Assembly (NCBI RefSeq): GCF_001440415.1
Contig: NZ_LLYA01000001.1
Location: forward strand, 124,001 to 188,000
From: Bradyrhizobium retamae
Lineage (GTDB): Bacteria > Pseudomonadota > Alphaproteobacteria > Rhizobiales > Xanthobacteraceae
DNA: 64,000 nucleotides
Direction: 5' to 3'
Shown here: piece after piece, positions 32,855 to 42,205 of the stretch
Layout of the letters: each line of letters starts with the position of its first letter
Position numbering within the stretch: the first letter of the stretch is position 1
Made by a program: the position numbers and the translations under genes
Notes under the pieces: model-generated
The model's database searches: none
What the model was told of the DNA's origin: nothing
What the model saw: the letters and a program-made list of their open reading frames with translations, nothing else

Positions 32855-34741
32855 TTACAGCGTGATCACCTGCGCCGGTGGCGCGGGCGAATAGATCTCC
32901 TCGATCAGCGCACTGCGGTTCTCCAGAACCGCGCGCTGGTTGATCGAACCCTTGTCGGTGACCTCGCCGCGATCGATCAACAGCGGCGTATCGAGCAGCA
33001 CCGCGCGCGTGATCCGGGTCGACGATCCGGTTGCGCCCGCGACGAGCTTCTTAAAGCGTTCGCGGAAGGCCGCGACGATCAGCGGATCGGACGCCGCGGC
33101 AGCGAGGTCGTCGACCGGAAGCGTCGGATTGATCAGACGGCAACCGTCGAGATCGAGCACCACCAGCGCCGATATTTCGTCGCGGTTGATGCCGGCAATC
33201 ACGACGTCGCGCACCAGCGGCGCGCAGGCCGCGACGAAGCGCGCCCGTAACGGGCCGACGCTGACCCAGGTGCCGCTGGCAAGCTTGAAGTCCTCGCCGA
33301 TGCGGCCGTCGAAATCGAAGCCGGCGTCGAAATTATCTGCAACGGCCGGCTTGAGCGCATCGCCCATCTTGTAGAAGCCTTCCTCATCGAAGGACTTCGC
33401 CGTCATATCAGGCTGACGCCAGTAGCCGGGCATCACGTTCGGCCCCTTGGCGCGAACCTCCAGCTTGCCATTATTGGGCACGAGTTTCGCATCATTACCT
33501 AGAACCGGCAGCCCGACATGGCCGGAGCGGCTGGTCACCGGATTGACCGACATGAAGAACGGCGCGGTCTCGGTGGCGCCGAGGCCGGTCAGCATCGGCA
33601 CGCGATAGCCGGTTTCCTGGACCGACAATTCGTCGAGGCTGTTCCAGACGAAGGCCGACAGCGCCGCGCCCGAAAAAAACATCGCATGCAGCCGCGCAAA
33701 GAACTTTTTACGCAAGGCCGCATCGTCGCGCAGATAGGGCAAGAGCGATTCATAGCCCTTGGGCACGTTGAAATAGACCGTCGGCGAAATCTCCCGGAGA
33801 TTGCGCACGGTCTCCTCGATGCCGCTGGGCATCGGCTTGCCTTCGTCGAGATACATCGAGCCGCCATTATAGAGCGTCAGCCCGATATTGTGATTGCCGC
33901 CGAAGGTGTGATTCCACGGCAGCCAATCGACGATGACCGGCGGCTCGTCCTTCAGGAACGCCAGCGTCTCGCGCAGCATCACCTGATTGGCGCAGATCAT
34001 GCGTTGCGTGTTGATCACGGCCTTCGGGTTGCCGGTCGAGCCCGACGTCAGCAGGAACTTTGCGATCGTATCCGGGCCGATCGCCTGGTGCACCGCGTCG
34101 AGCCGCGGATGCAGCGGCGTCGGCATCAGATCTGCAAGCGTTGTGACATCACGGCCGGGCACCGCACCGCGCGAGGCGGCGATCTCGGTCCCGAACGACA
34201 CATTGGCGGCGAGCGCATCGGCGAATTTCGTCGCGTCGTCGACGAACACGAGGCCGGGAGTCAACAGCTTCATCAGATAGTTGAGCTTGCCGTAGTCGCG
34301 CGACACCAGCGAATAGGCCGGCGATACCGGACAGAAGGGAATACCGGCATAGAGCGCGCCGAACGCGATGAGCGCATGATCGACCGAGTTGCCGGACAGA
34401 ATGACGACCGGCTTTTCCGCGGAAAGGCCGCGCGCCAGCAGCGCAGACGCGATATGCCGCGACGACGTCAACAGCTCCGCATAGGTGATCTGCCGCCAGC
34501 CGCGTGCGGCGTTGCGCTCCGCCATGAAGACCCGATCGGGCGCCGCTGCGGCCCAATGATGCAGCCGATCGGTGATACGCGCCGGATAGTCCCGCAACTG
34601 CGCTTTCGGACGCAGATAGATGGTGCCGTCGTCGCGGCGCTCGACATGCACCGCGGGCGTGCCGAACGAGATCGGGCGCAGCGGATGATCGGCGCGCGCG
34701 GCTGAATCGGTCGAGGCGGACATGCTGGGCTTGGCGCTCAT
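32855..34741 (-). CDS. Feruloyl/p-coumaroyl-CoA synthetase (CouB-like)
   Basis: A 628-residue adenylate-forming ligase making hydroxycinnamoyl-CoA from the free acid, ATP and CoA. The P-loop FLLTSGSTGNPKAVINT is near residue 230, with VDWLPWNHTFGGNHNIGLTL and GLGATETAPFFMSVNP near 395. The C-terminal lid is shorter than in FadD types, as in feruloyl-CoA synthases. ATG 34741 lies one base after the hydratase stop (TGACATG), so the two genes are coupled; a second in-frame ATG is at 34723. Second gene of the operon hydratase-ligase-SDR-thioesterase-binding protein. Paralogue at 57658-59529. Confidence 0.87.
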   Translation of the reverse strand: MSAKPSMSASTDSAARADHPLRPISFGTPAVHVERRDDGTIYLRPKAQLRDYPARITDRLHHWAAAAPDRVFMAERNAARGWRQITYAELLTSSRHIASALLARGLSAEKPVVILSGNSVDHALIAFGALYAGIPFCPVSPAYSLVSRDYGKLNYLMKLLTPGLVFVDDATKFADALAANVSFGTEIAASRGAVPGRDVTTLADLMPTPLHPRLDAVHQAIGPDTIAKFLLTSGSTGNPKAVINTQRMICANQVMLRETLAFLKDEPPVIVDWLPWNHTFGGNHNIGLTLYNGGSMYLDEGKPMPSGIEETVRNLREISPTVYFNVPKGYESLLPYLRDDAALRKKFFARLHAMFFSGAALSAFVWNSLDELSVQETGYRVPMLTGLGATETAPFFMSVNPVTSRSGHVGLPVLGNDAKLVPNNGKLEVRAKGPNVMPGYWRQPDMTAKSFDEEGFYKMGDALKPAVADNFDAGFDFDGRIGEDFKLASGTWVSVGPLRARFVAACAPLVRDVVIAGINRDEISALVVLDLDGCRLINPTLPVDDLAAAASDPLIVAAFRERFKKLVAGATGSSTRITRAVLLDTPLLIDRGEVTDKGSINQRAVLENRSALIEEIYSPAPPAQVITL

Positions 34742-34742
34742 G

Positions 34743-35543
34743 TCAGGTCGGCTTCACCTTTGCGGTCTTGTGGTCGAGAAACGCACGAATGCGGCGCTTG
34801 GCCTCTTTGTCGCTTTGCGCCACGGTTGCCATCAGGGATTCCATCAGGAGGCCAGTTTGTGGATTGGCCTCCGCGATCATCGGCAGCGCCTGCAGCACGG
34901 CAAAATTGGTCAGCGGCGCGTTCGCCGCCACGCGTTCCGCCAGTTCCAGCGCCTTCGGCAGCGCGCCGCCGGCCTCGGTGAGGTATTGCGAGAAGCCATA
35001 GGCCGAGCCTTCGGTGGCCGAATAGACCCGCCCCGTGAGCATCATGTCGATCATCCGCGCCACCCCGATCAGCCGCGGCAGCCGCACCGATCCGCCGCCG
35101 CCGACGAAGATGCCGCGCTGGCCTTCGGGCAGCGCGAAATAGGCTGATGGTTCGGCGACGCGGATATGCGCGGCGCAGGCCAGTTCCAGCCCGCCGCCGA
35201 TCACCGCGCCCCTCAGCGCCGCGATCACGGGGACGCGGCTATACTGGATGCGATCGAACACCCGGTGCCACATCTGCGAGTGCCGCAGGCCCTCCGTGGC
35301 GTCATGCTCGGTCAGTTCGGACAGGTCGAGGCCGGAGGAAAAATGGTCGCCGACGCCATGGATGACAACGGCGCCTGTGCCCTCGGGCAGATTGGAGAAG
35401 CAATCCTGGATCGCGAGGATGATGCCATCGTTGAGCGCATTGCGCTTGGCCGGCCGGTTGAGGCCCACGGTCAGCACCGCGCCCTTCTGCTCGATCATGA
35501 GCAGGTCGGATTGACCCGCGGCGGCGGTAGAGGCGTTTCCCAT
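34743..35543 (-). CDS. Enoyl-CoA hydratase/isomerase, CouA-like
   Basis: A 266-residue crotonase. It has NRPAKRNALNDG near residue 30, FSSGLDLSEL near 68, the oxyanion-hole block IAALRGAVIGGGLELACAAH near 105 and YFALPEGQRGIFVGGGGSVR near 135. It would hydrate (and perhaps cleave) hydroxycinnamoyl-CoA. ATG 35543 is chosen; TTG 35549 is an alternative with an AGGA signal at better spacing. First gene of the minus-strand catabolic operon. The 15-base site GTTAT-N5-ATAAC lies 28 bases upstream of its start, placed to block transcription. Confidence 0.86.
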   Translation of the reverse strand: MGNASTAAAGQSDLLMIEQKGAVLTVGLNRPAKRNALNDGIILAIQDCFSNLPEGTGAVVIHGVGDHFSSGLDLSELTEHDATEGLRHSQMWHRVFDRIQYSRVPVIAALRGAVIGGGLELACAAHIRVAEPSAYFALPEGQRGIFVGGGGSVRLPRLIGVARMIDMMLTGRVYSATEGSAYGFSQYLTEAGGALPKALELAERVAANAPLTNFAVLQALPMIAEANPQTGLLMESLMATVAQSDKEAKRRIRAFLDHKTAKVKPT

Positions 35544-35570
35544 AGGCAATTTTAGGTCCTGCGCAGAATA

Positions 35571-35585
35571 GTTATGTTTTATAAC
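35571..35585. promoter_or_regulatory. Probable MarR operator before the hydratase-ligase operon
   Basis: GTTATGTTTTATAAC: 5-base inverted arms around GTTTT. Same arm sequence and spacing as 39285-39299, and one base different from the match at 26651-26665. It sits in an AT-rich 110-base gap. Confidence 0.7.
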
Positions 35586-35654
35586 GATTTTGCCGGGCGG
35601 GAGTCAATGAGGGAGTTCACCCTCCCCTGGAGGCGTCCGAGACGAGCGCGCGCC

Positions 35655-36113
35655 TCACAGCACCTGGTGCACGTCGATGACGACGCGGTCGGCGTGGCGG
35701 GCGGCGGAGGCGACGAAGAGGTTTTGCATCAGCCAGCGATATTTCTCTGCGCCCGTCTCGAATTTCGGCACGGTGCGGAAATAGATCAGTTTTGGATCAA
35801 CCGGCTCGCCGCGCTTGAGCTTCCGCAGCAGTTCGACCGGGCCGAAACGCAGGCCCTTGTTCTCGACATAGACCACCGCACCGTCGTCGGTCTCGAAGGC
35901 GTATTTGGCTTCCAGCTCGATCAATTCGTTAGGGCGGATGATCTGGAAGTCCGCCCCGAAGGGAAGAACATTGCCGTTGACTTCGCCCTTCACCTCGCCG
36001 CCGATGATCGGAATGATCCGGCGCACGCCGGTGCCGATCTCGCCGGCCGACGTCACCTCGCCGATCCGCACGGTGATGGTGAAGACGTATCTGGTCTCGA
36101 GCTGCGGGGTCAT
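35655..36113 (-). CDS. UPF0311/DUF3237 family protein
   Basis: A 152-residue protein starting MTPQLETRYVFTITVRIGEV. It carries the family core GTGVRRIIPIIGGEVKGEVN and LPFGADFQIIRPNELIELEA, and the C-terminal KLIYFRTVPKFETGAEKYRW plus LFVASAAR. DUF3237 proteins are small beta-barrels of unknown biochemical role. ATG 36113 gives the normal family length; the frame up to 36158 runs into the family J repeat. It lies downstream of the TRAP permease on the same strand. A UPF0311 protein occupies the equivalent place in the R. palustris p-coumarate locus (from memory), suggesting a conserved but unexplained link to aromatic acid use. Confidence 0.85.
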   Translation of the reverse strand: MTPQLETRYVFTITVRIGEVTSAGEIGTGVRRIIPIIGGEVKGEVNGNVLPFGADFQIIRPNELIELEAKYAFETDDGAVVYVENKGLRFGPVELLRKLKRGEPVDPKLIYFRTVPKFETGAEKYRWLMQNLFVASAARHADRVVIDVHQVL

Positions 36114-36127
36114 CGGACTATCTGTTT

Positions 36128-36173
36128 GAGCATGATTTTTCGGAAAACCGGCTTCCACTTTTCCGGATCATGC
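36128..36173. repeat. Intergenic palindrome, family J (GAGCATGATTTTTCGGAAAA...)
   Basis: GCATGATTTTTCGGAAAA pairs imperfectly with TTTTCCGGATCATGC. This is a well-known short palindrome of Bradyrhizobium genomes. It fills the gap between dctM and the DUF3237 gene. Confidence 0.8.
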
Positions 36174-36174
36174 C

Positions 36175-37491
36175 CTATCCGGCCATGCGCTGCGGCAGCC
36201 ACAGTGCCAGTATTGGAAATGCAATCAGGATCACCAGCCGGATCAAGTCCGTCAACACGAAGGGCATCACGCCACGGAAGATCGTGGAGAACGACACGTC
36301 CTTGACGACGCTCTTGATGACAAAGACATTCATGCCGATCGGCGGTGAGATGAGGCCAAGTTCTACCGTCATCACGACGATGATGCCGAACCAGATCGGA
36401 TCAAAACCGAGGTGGACGATCACTGGAAAGATGATCGGCACCGTCAGGATGATCATGGCCATGGCATCCATCAGGCAGCCCAGCACCAGATACATCACCA
36501 TGATCAGCGCCAGGATGCCGTAGGGACCGAGCCCGAGGCCGGTGAGCAGTTCCGTCACCTTCTGCGGGGTCTGCGTCACCGTCAGGAAATAGCCGAAGAT
36601 CAGCGCGCCAATCAACACCGTGAACACCGCGGCTGCGGTGCGGGTCGCCTGCAGCAGCGAACCCAGGATCTTTTCCTTGTCCAGCCTTCCCGTCAGTATG
36701 CCAATCAGGAACGCACCGGTGGCGCCGACCCCGCCCGCCTCCGTCGGCGTAAAGCGCGGCAGAAATGGCAGGCCGTACAGCCCGCCGATCACGAAGATGA
36801 ACAGCAGCACCGGCGCCCAGATGTTCTTCAGGCCGGCCAAGCGCTCGCGCCATTTGGTTTGCGGACCCGCCGGCAGGAAGTCCGGCCGGAACCAGCCGAT
36901 CAGCGAAATCGTAAGCATGTACATGGCAATGGCGAGCAGGCCGGGGATGATGCCGGCGATGAACAGCTTGCCGATGTCCTGTTCGGTAATGATGCCGTAG
37001 ACGGCGAGCACCGTCGATGGCGGCAACATGGCGCCCAACGTGCCGCCGGCCGCGATCACGCCCGTGGCAAAGGATTGCGGATAGCCATAGCGCCGCATTT
37101 CCGGATAGGCGACGGCCGAGAACGTCGCGGCGGTCGCCACCGACGAGCCGCAGATCGCGGCAAAACCGCCGCAGGCCCCGACGGTAGCAATGCCAAGCCC
37201 GCCGCGCAGATGGCCGACAAAGCCGTTGGCGGCGCGGAATAGTTCGCGGCTCATGCCGGAATTGCTGACGAATGCTCCCATCAACAGGAACATCGGAATC
37301 ACGCCGAAGGTGTAGTCGGTCACCGTGCGCATCGAGGTCTGGCCGACCATCTTGAGCGCCGGCGTGAAGCCGACCAGATAGCCGAAGCCACAGACGCCGA
37401 CCAGGCCCATCGCCATGCCGACCGGCACGCGCAGCAGCATCAGCACGAAGAGCGCGACAAATCCCAGGACCGCGACGGCATCGGTGCTCAT
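36175..37491 (-). CDS. TRAP transporter large permease, DctM type (TarM-like)
   Basis: A 438-residue inner-membrane subunit with about 11-12 hydrophobic segments. It opens AVAVLGFVALFVLMLLRVPV then GMAMG. Family motifs include MFLLMGAFVSNSGMSRELFR near residue 72, GCLMDAMAMIILTVPIIFPV near 345 and ELGLISPPIGMNVFVIKSV near 380. TRAP importers use an ion gradient, with DctP capturing the substrate. Its start is 6 bases after the DctQ stop. Located between the CoA-ligase operon and pobA it resembles TarPQM, the R. palustris TRAP system for hydroxycinnamates (from memory). The ligand here is inferred. Confidence 0.92.
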   Translation of the reverse strand: MSTDAVAVLGFVALFVLMLLRVPVGMAMGLVGVCGFGYLVGFTPALKMVGQTSMRTVTDYTFGVIPMFLLMGAFVSNSGMSRELFRAANGFVGHLRGGLGIATVGACGGFAAICGSSVATAATFSAVAYPEMRRYGYPQSFATGVIAAGGTLGAMLPPSTVLAVYGIITEQDIGKLFIAGIIPGLLAIAMYMLTISLIGWFRPDFLPAGPQTKWRERLAGLKNIWAPVLLFIFVIGGLYGLPFLPRFTPTEAGGVGATGAFLIGILTGRLDKEKILGSLLQATRTAAAVFTVLIGALIFGYFLTVTQTPQKVTELLTGLGLGPYGILALIMVMYLVLGCLMDAMAMIILTVPIIFPVIVHLGFDPIWFGIIVVMTVELGLISPPIGMNVFVIKSVVKDVSFSTIFRGVMPFVLTDLIRLVILIAFPILALWLPQRMAG

Positions 37492-37497
37492 CCCGCC

Positions 37498-38007
37498 CTA
37501 CTCCACGGTCTTGATCTTGGCGTCATGGATTTCTTCCGGATGGAAGACCAGCCGCCAGGTGCGGATCGCGATCAGGAGCACCGCGGCGGCGTCGCCGGCC
37601 CAGGCGACCGCGAAGAACGGCCAGGTTGGCATATGCACTTCATACGTCAGGACATTGTCGTTGTAGGTGCCGCGCACCTTGTCGAACAGGGTATAGGTCT
37701 GCACGGTGACGACGAACAGCAGCACCAGCGTCGCGAACACGTCGATCATGCGCTGATACTTTGGTCCGACATTGGCCCAGATCAGATCGACCGTGATATG
37801 GCCGCCGCGATAGCTGGTCGCGGCGATGCCCCAGAAGATCAGGATGCCGAGCAGCATGCGCCCGATGTCGAACGAGTCCGGGATCGCGTAATTGAACGTG
37901 TTGCGCAGCAGGACGCCGATGAAGATGTTGAGCGCAACGATGCCGACAAAGCCGGCCGCGATCCATTCGATCGTGTTGATGAAACGATCCATCCACGCGC
38001 GATTCAT
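37498..38007 (-). CDS. TRAP transporter small permease, DctQ type (TarQ-like)
   Basis: A 169-residue inner-membrane protein with four hydrophobic segments (about 12-32, 48-66, 90-110 and 132-152). It has the small-permease hallmark ILIFWGIAATSYRGGHITVD, where RGGHI precedes the DLIW segment. It scaffolds the DctM channel. It lies between the DctM and DctP genes in the order P-Q-M on the minus strand. Confidence 0.9.
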   Translation of the reverse strand: MNRAWMDRFINTIEWIAAGFVGIVALNIFIGVLLRNTFNYAIPDSFDIGRMLLGILIFWGIAATSYRGGHITVDLIWANVGPKYQRMIDVFATLVLLFVVTVQTYTLFDKVRGTYNDNVLTYEVHMPTWPFFAVAWAGDAAAVLLIAIRTWRLVFHPEEIHDAKIKTVE

Positions 38008-38084
38008 GTCCGCTCCGAACGGCTGGCAATGGCAGCGAGCAACGGCGGCAGGAGATCTCTGCCGCCGGAAGGTTGTTTACGCGT

Positions 38085-39101
38085 CTACTGCGCGAGCGCG
38101 TTGTACTTGCTGAGCGAGGCCTTGAGTTCGGCCAGCGCCGCGTCCGGGTCGCCGCCGTTCTTCTTGACGCCCTCGCCCCAGGTCTTGACCAGCGGCTCGG
38201 CCGCCTTCTTCCATTGCGCGGTCTGCTCCGGCGTCAGCTTGTAGACCTCGTGACCGGTCATCGCCTTGATCTTTTCGACGCCGGCATCCTCGTACTTGCC
38301 CCAGGGTTCGCCGACGCGGCCGGCGGCTTCCGTGTTGCAATTGTTGTCGATCGCCTTCTTTTGCTTATCGGACATCTGGTTGTACTTGTCCTTGTTCATC
38401 ACGAAGGCAAAGGTCGTGACGTAGATCGGCGCTTCGATGTGATACTTCGTCACCTTGTCGATGCCGAACAGCACCACCGACCCCCACGGGAAGGTAACGG
38501 AGTCGGCGACGCCGCGTTCGATGATGTCGCGGACCTCAGGCGCCGAGGACTGCACGTTGGTGCCGCCGAGCTGGGTGACGAAATTAGCCATTGTGGCATG
38601 GGCGGGCCGGATCTTCATGCCCTTGATGTCTTCGGGCGTGACGATTTTCTTCGTCCGGGAATGGAAGGTCGACGGCGAATGGATGAAGGCCAGGCAGAAC
38701 TTGACGTCCTTCATCTCTTTCTCGGCATATTTGCGATACCAGGCGTCGAGCGCCATCGAGCCGCCCTTGGCGTCCGACATCAGGAAGGGCAGTTCACCGG
38801 CGCCGATTATGGGAAACCGCCCCGGCTGATAGCCCGGGTTGATGTAGGTGACATCGGCGATGCCATCGCGCGCCATGTCGTAATGATCGAACGCCTTGCC
38901 GAGTTGCTGCGCCGGGAACACCTTGGACTTGATGGTGCCGCCGGATTCCTTCTCGACCGCCGCGCCCCATTCCTCCAATGCCTTCTGCAACGGGTGCGAC
39001 GCCGGCACCCAATGCGACAGTTTCAGCTCGAAGGTTTTTTCCTGCGCCAGCGCAGGCGTCACGCTGGCGGCCAGCAGCATCGCCAGAAATGTCTTCCTCA
39101 T
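38085..39101 (-). CDS. TRAP transporter substrate-binding protein, DctP type (TarP-like)
   Basis: A 338-residue periplasmic binding protein. The signal peptide MRKTFLAMLLAASVTPALA is cut before QEKTF. The mature N-terminus ELKLSHWVPASHPLQKALEE is typical of DctP. KIRPAHATMANFVTQLGGTN holds the Arg that in this family binds the substrate carboxylate. ATG 39101 lies 9 bases after GGAG; an ATG at 39107 is too close to it. First gene of P-Q-M(-DUF3237). Its upstream gap is shared with divergent pobA. Confidence 0.9.
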   Translation of the reverse strand: MRKTFLAMLLAASVTPALAQEKTFELKLSHWVPASHPLQKALEEWGAAVEKESGGTIKSKVFPAQQLGKAFDHYDMARDGIADVTYINPGYQPGRFPIIGAGELPFLMSDAKGGSMALDAWYRKYAEKEMKDVKFCLAFIHSPSTFHSRTKKIVTPEDIKGMKIRPAHATMANFVTQLGGTNVQSSAPEVRDIIERGVADSVTFPWGSVVLFGIDKVTKYHIEAPIYVTTFAFVMNKDKYNQMSDKQKKAIDNNCNTEAAGRVGEPWGKYEDAGVEKIKAMTGHEVYKLTPEQTAQWKKAAEPLVKTWGEGVKKNGGDPDAALAELKASLSKYNALAQ

Positions 39102-39147
39102 CGGCATCCTCTCCCTTGGCACGCGGGCTGTTCGATCGCCCGACCTC

Positions 39148-39169
39148 GTTAATTAACATGTTATCTAAC
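39148..39169. promoter_or_regulatory. Tandem GTTA-N2-TAAC sites before the TRAP operon
   Basis: GTTAATTAAC (39148-39157, perfect palindrome) and GTTATCTAAC (39160-39169) are spaced 12 bases, with TAACATGTTA between the inner arms. They lie 47-68 bases before the DctP start. The half-sites are as in the GTTAT-N5-ATAAC motif, but the spacing differs. Confidence 0.5.
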
Positions 39170-39284
39170 TCGCCCGCCTTTTCAAGGCGAACGTTCGGCC
39201 GCGCGTCTCCTCTTCTCCTGGTCGCCATGTGCACCGCCGCGAGTACACTCATAATGTTTCGCGCCAATGTCCTTTGCCAAAACC

Positions 39285-39299
39285 GTTATATGATATAAC
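39285..39299. promoter_or_regulatory. Probable MarR operator before pobA
   Basis: GTTATATGATATAAC is a perfect 15-base palindrome with a central G, 62 bases upstream of the pobA start. It matches the arms and spacing of 35571-35585. Confidence 0.7.
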
Positions 39300-39343
39300 T
39301 ACCATTGCAAGCCTGGGGGCAACCGCCGGCTTGAAACCTATAA

Positions 39344-40531
<1,188 letters not shown>

Positions 40532-40541
40532 ACGCCGCTAT

Positions 40542-40627
40542 CGTCATTGCAAGGAGCGCTAGCGACGAAACAATCCATCTTTCTCCGCTTGCGGACGCAT
40601 GGATTGCTTCGCTCCGCTCGCATGACG
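40542..40627. repeat. Intergenic palindrome, family E
   Basis: CGTCATTGC and GAAACAATCCATC pair with GATGGATTGCTTC-type and GCATGACG sequences. Shorter relative of 8410-8522. It follows the pobA stop by 10 bases. Confidence 0.72.
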
Positions 40628-40746
40628 AACGGAGAGAGCGCGGCATTTCAAACACCCGTCTTAAAGCCGTTTAAAACTTTGTAGGTGGTGACTTCGCTGG
40701 CCGGTTGCGTTCAATGACGACAGCATCGTCACACCGCGAGCCGCCA

Positions 40747-41172
40747 ATGACCGCATCAGACATTCCCCAAGGATTCGAGCCGCACACCCGCAAGAGCCCG
40801 CTTACCGATCCCTGGGAACCGCTCTATTCGAAGAAGACCGACAAGGCCGTGATCATCGGGCTACGGCTGGCAAAACCGCACACCAACGGCCGGGGGCTCA
40901 TTCACGGCGGGCTGATCGCGGCGCTCGCCGACAATGCCATGGGCCATAGCTGCGCGCATGTGATGGGCGGGGTGTCGTCGCTGGTGACGATCGGGCTGGC
41001 GGTCGATTTCGTCGGCACCGCCGAGGTCGGGCAGTGGCTTGCGGTCGAGAGCGAGGTGGTCAAGACCGGCAGGACGGTCTGCTTCGCGCAGAGCCTGATC
41101 AAGGCCGACGACGCCGTGATCGCGCGGGCCAATGCGACGTTTCGCGTGGTGCCGAAGAAGGAGCCGGTGTAG
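40747..41172 (+). CDS. PaaI-type hotdog thioesterase
   Basis: A 141-residue single hotdog protein. It has NGRGLIHGGLIAALADNAMG near residue 48, the PaaI-type HGG motif with the catalytic Asp, and LVTIGLAVDFVGTAEVG. Such enzymes hydrolyse acyl- or phenylacetyl-CoA species. ATG 40747 is preferred by family length over 40714 and TTG 40705; no start has a clear Shine-Dalgarno. It stands alone between pobA and a convergent LysR gene. The substrate is unknown. Confidence 0.82.
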   Translation: MTASDIPQGFEPHTRKSPLTDPWEPLYSKKTDKAVIIGLRLAKPHTNGRGLIHGGLIAALADNAMGHSCAHVMGGVSSLVTIGLAVDFVGTAEVGQWLAVESEVVKTGRTVCFAQSLIKADDAVIARANATFRVVPKKEPV

Positions 41173-41194
41173 CGCCGCGTCCGGGGCACGGTAG

Positions 41195-42088
41195 CTACCC
41201 GAAATGCCAGTCGGCCATTTCGGTCACCAGATCGACGAAGGTGCGCACCTTGGCCGAGAGCAGCCGCGAGGTCGGATAGACGATGTGGATAGGCATCGCC
41301 GGCTGTTCGAACGGCACAAGCACGATTCGGAGCCGACGCGCTTTAAGGGATTCGGCGGCCTGATAGGCCATCACCCGCGTCAGCCCGCCGTCCTGCTCGG
41401 CATATTGAATGGCGGCATCCGAGCTGTTGGTGGCAAAGCGCGGCGTGCTGGCGACGCGGATCTCGCGGCCGTCCTCGACGAAACGCCAGTCGAGCGCTGC
41501 GGTCATGGCGCCGAACTGGATCGTGTCATGCGCGGAGATGTCCCGTGGCCGCTGCGGCTCGCCGCGCGCCCGGAGATAACCGGGCGAAGCCACCACGATC
41601 CGCCGCATCTCGCCGACATGGCGCGCCACCAGCGTCGAGTCGGGCAGATGGCCGATTCTAACCGCGAGATCGACGCCGTCCTCGACCAGGTTGATCATGC
41701 GGTCGGACAAACGGAGATCGACGCCGACGGCGGCATAGCGCTTTAGGTAGGCGGTCACGATTGCGCTGACATGCAGCCGGCCGAACCCGACCGGCGCCGA
41801 GATGACGAGCTGTCCCTCGGGGCGCGTGCGCTCGCCCGCGACGGCGCCCTCGGCCTCCTCGACGTCAGCCAGGATCCGCCGCGCCCGCTCCAGATAGCGC
41901 GAGCCGGCATCGGTCAGCGTCACCTGCCGCGTCGTCCGCTGCAGCAGCCGCACACCGAGACGATCCTCCAGCGCCGCAATCAGCCGCGTCACGCCCGATG
42001 GCGATAGCCCGAGCTTGCGCGCCGCTGGGGCAAAGCCCCGCAGGTCAGCCACCGCGACAAAGGCCTGCATGGCATCGAGCCGGTCCAT
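41195..42088 (-). CDS. LysR family transcriptional regulator
   Basis: A 297-residue regulator. The N-terminal HTH is AMQAFVAVADLRGFAPAARK plus LGLSPSGVTRLIAALEDRLGV, then LLQRTTRQVTLTDAG. The effector-binding domain starts near 90 (EGQLVISAPVGFGRLHVSA). It is CrgA/DsdC-like in layout. It is divergent from a PNPOx-family gene, with an ATTGC-N7-GCAAT site 6 bases upstream of its own start, the usual autoregulation layout. The target is most likely the divergent gene. Confidence 0.9.
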   Translation of the reverse strand: MDRLDAMQAFVAVADLRGFAPAARKLGLSPSGVTRLIAALEDRLGVRLLQRTTRQVTLTDAGSRYLERARRILADVEEAEGAVAGERTRPEGQLVISAPVGFGRLHVSAIVTAYLKRYAAVGVDLRLSDRMINLVEDGVDLAVRIGHLPDSTLVARHVGEMRRIVVASPGYLRARGEPQRPRDISAHDTIQFGAMTAALDWRFVEDGREIRVASTPRFATNSSDAAIQYAEQDGGLTRVMAYQAAESLKARRLRIVLVPFEQPAMPIHIVYPTSRLLSAKVRTFVDLVTEMADWHFG

Positions 42089-42093
42089 CCTAT

Positions 42094-42112
42094 TATTGCA
42101 TATCCAGCAATA
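42094..42112. promoter_or_regulatory. LysR-type binding site
   Basis: TATTGC-N7-GCAATA, a perfect 6-base inverted repeat containing the T-N11-A arrangement. It is AT-rich, just before the LysR start and about 95 bases before the PNPOx start. Confidence 0.6.
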
Positions 42113-42205
42113 GTAAAGTGTCAATTCCAAAGATTGTTTAAGTTACGGAAACATCCATCTTGGAGCCTGAAGGACGACCGTTTAGGCGCTCCACGGGAGG
42201 CTCAG

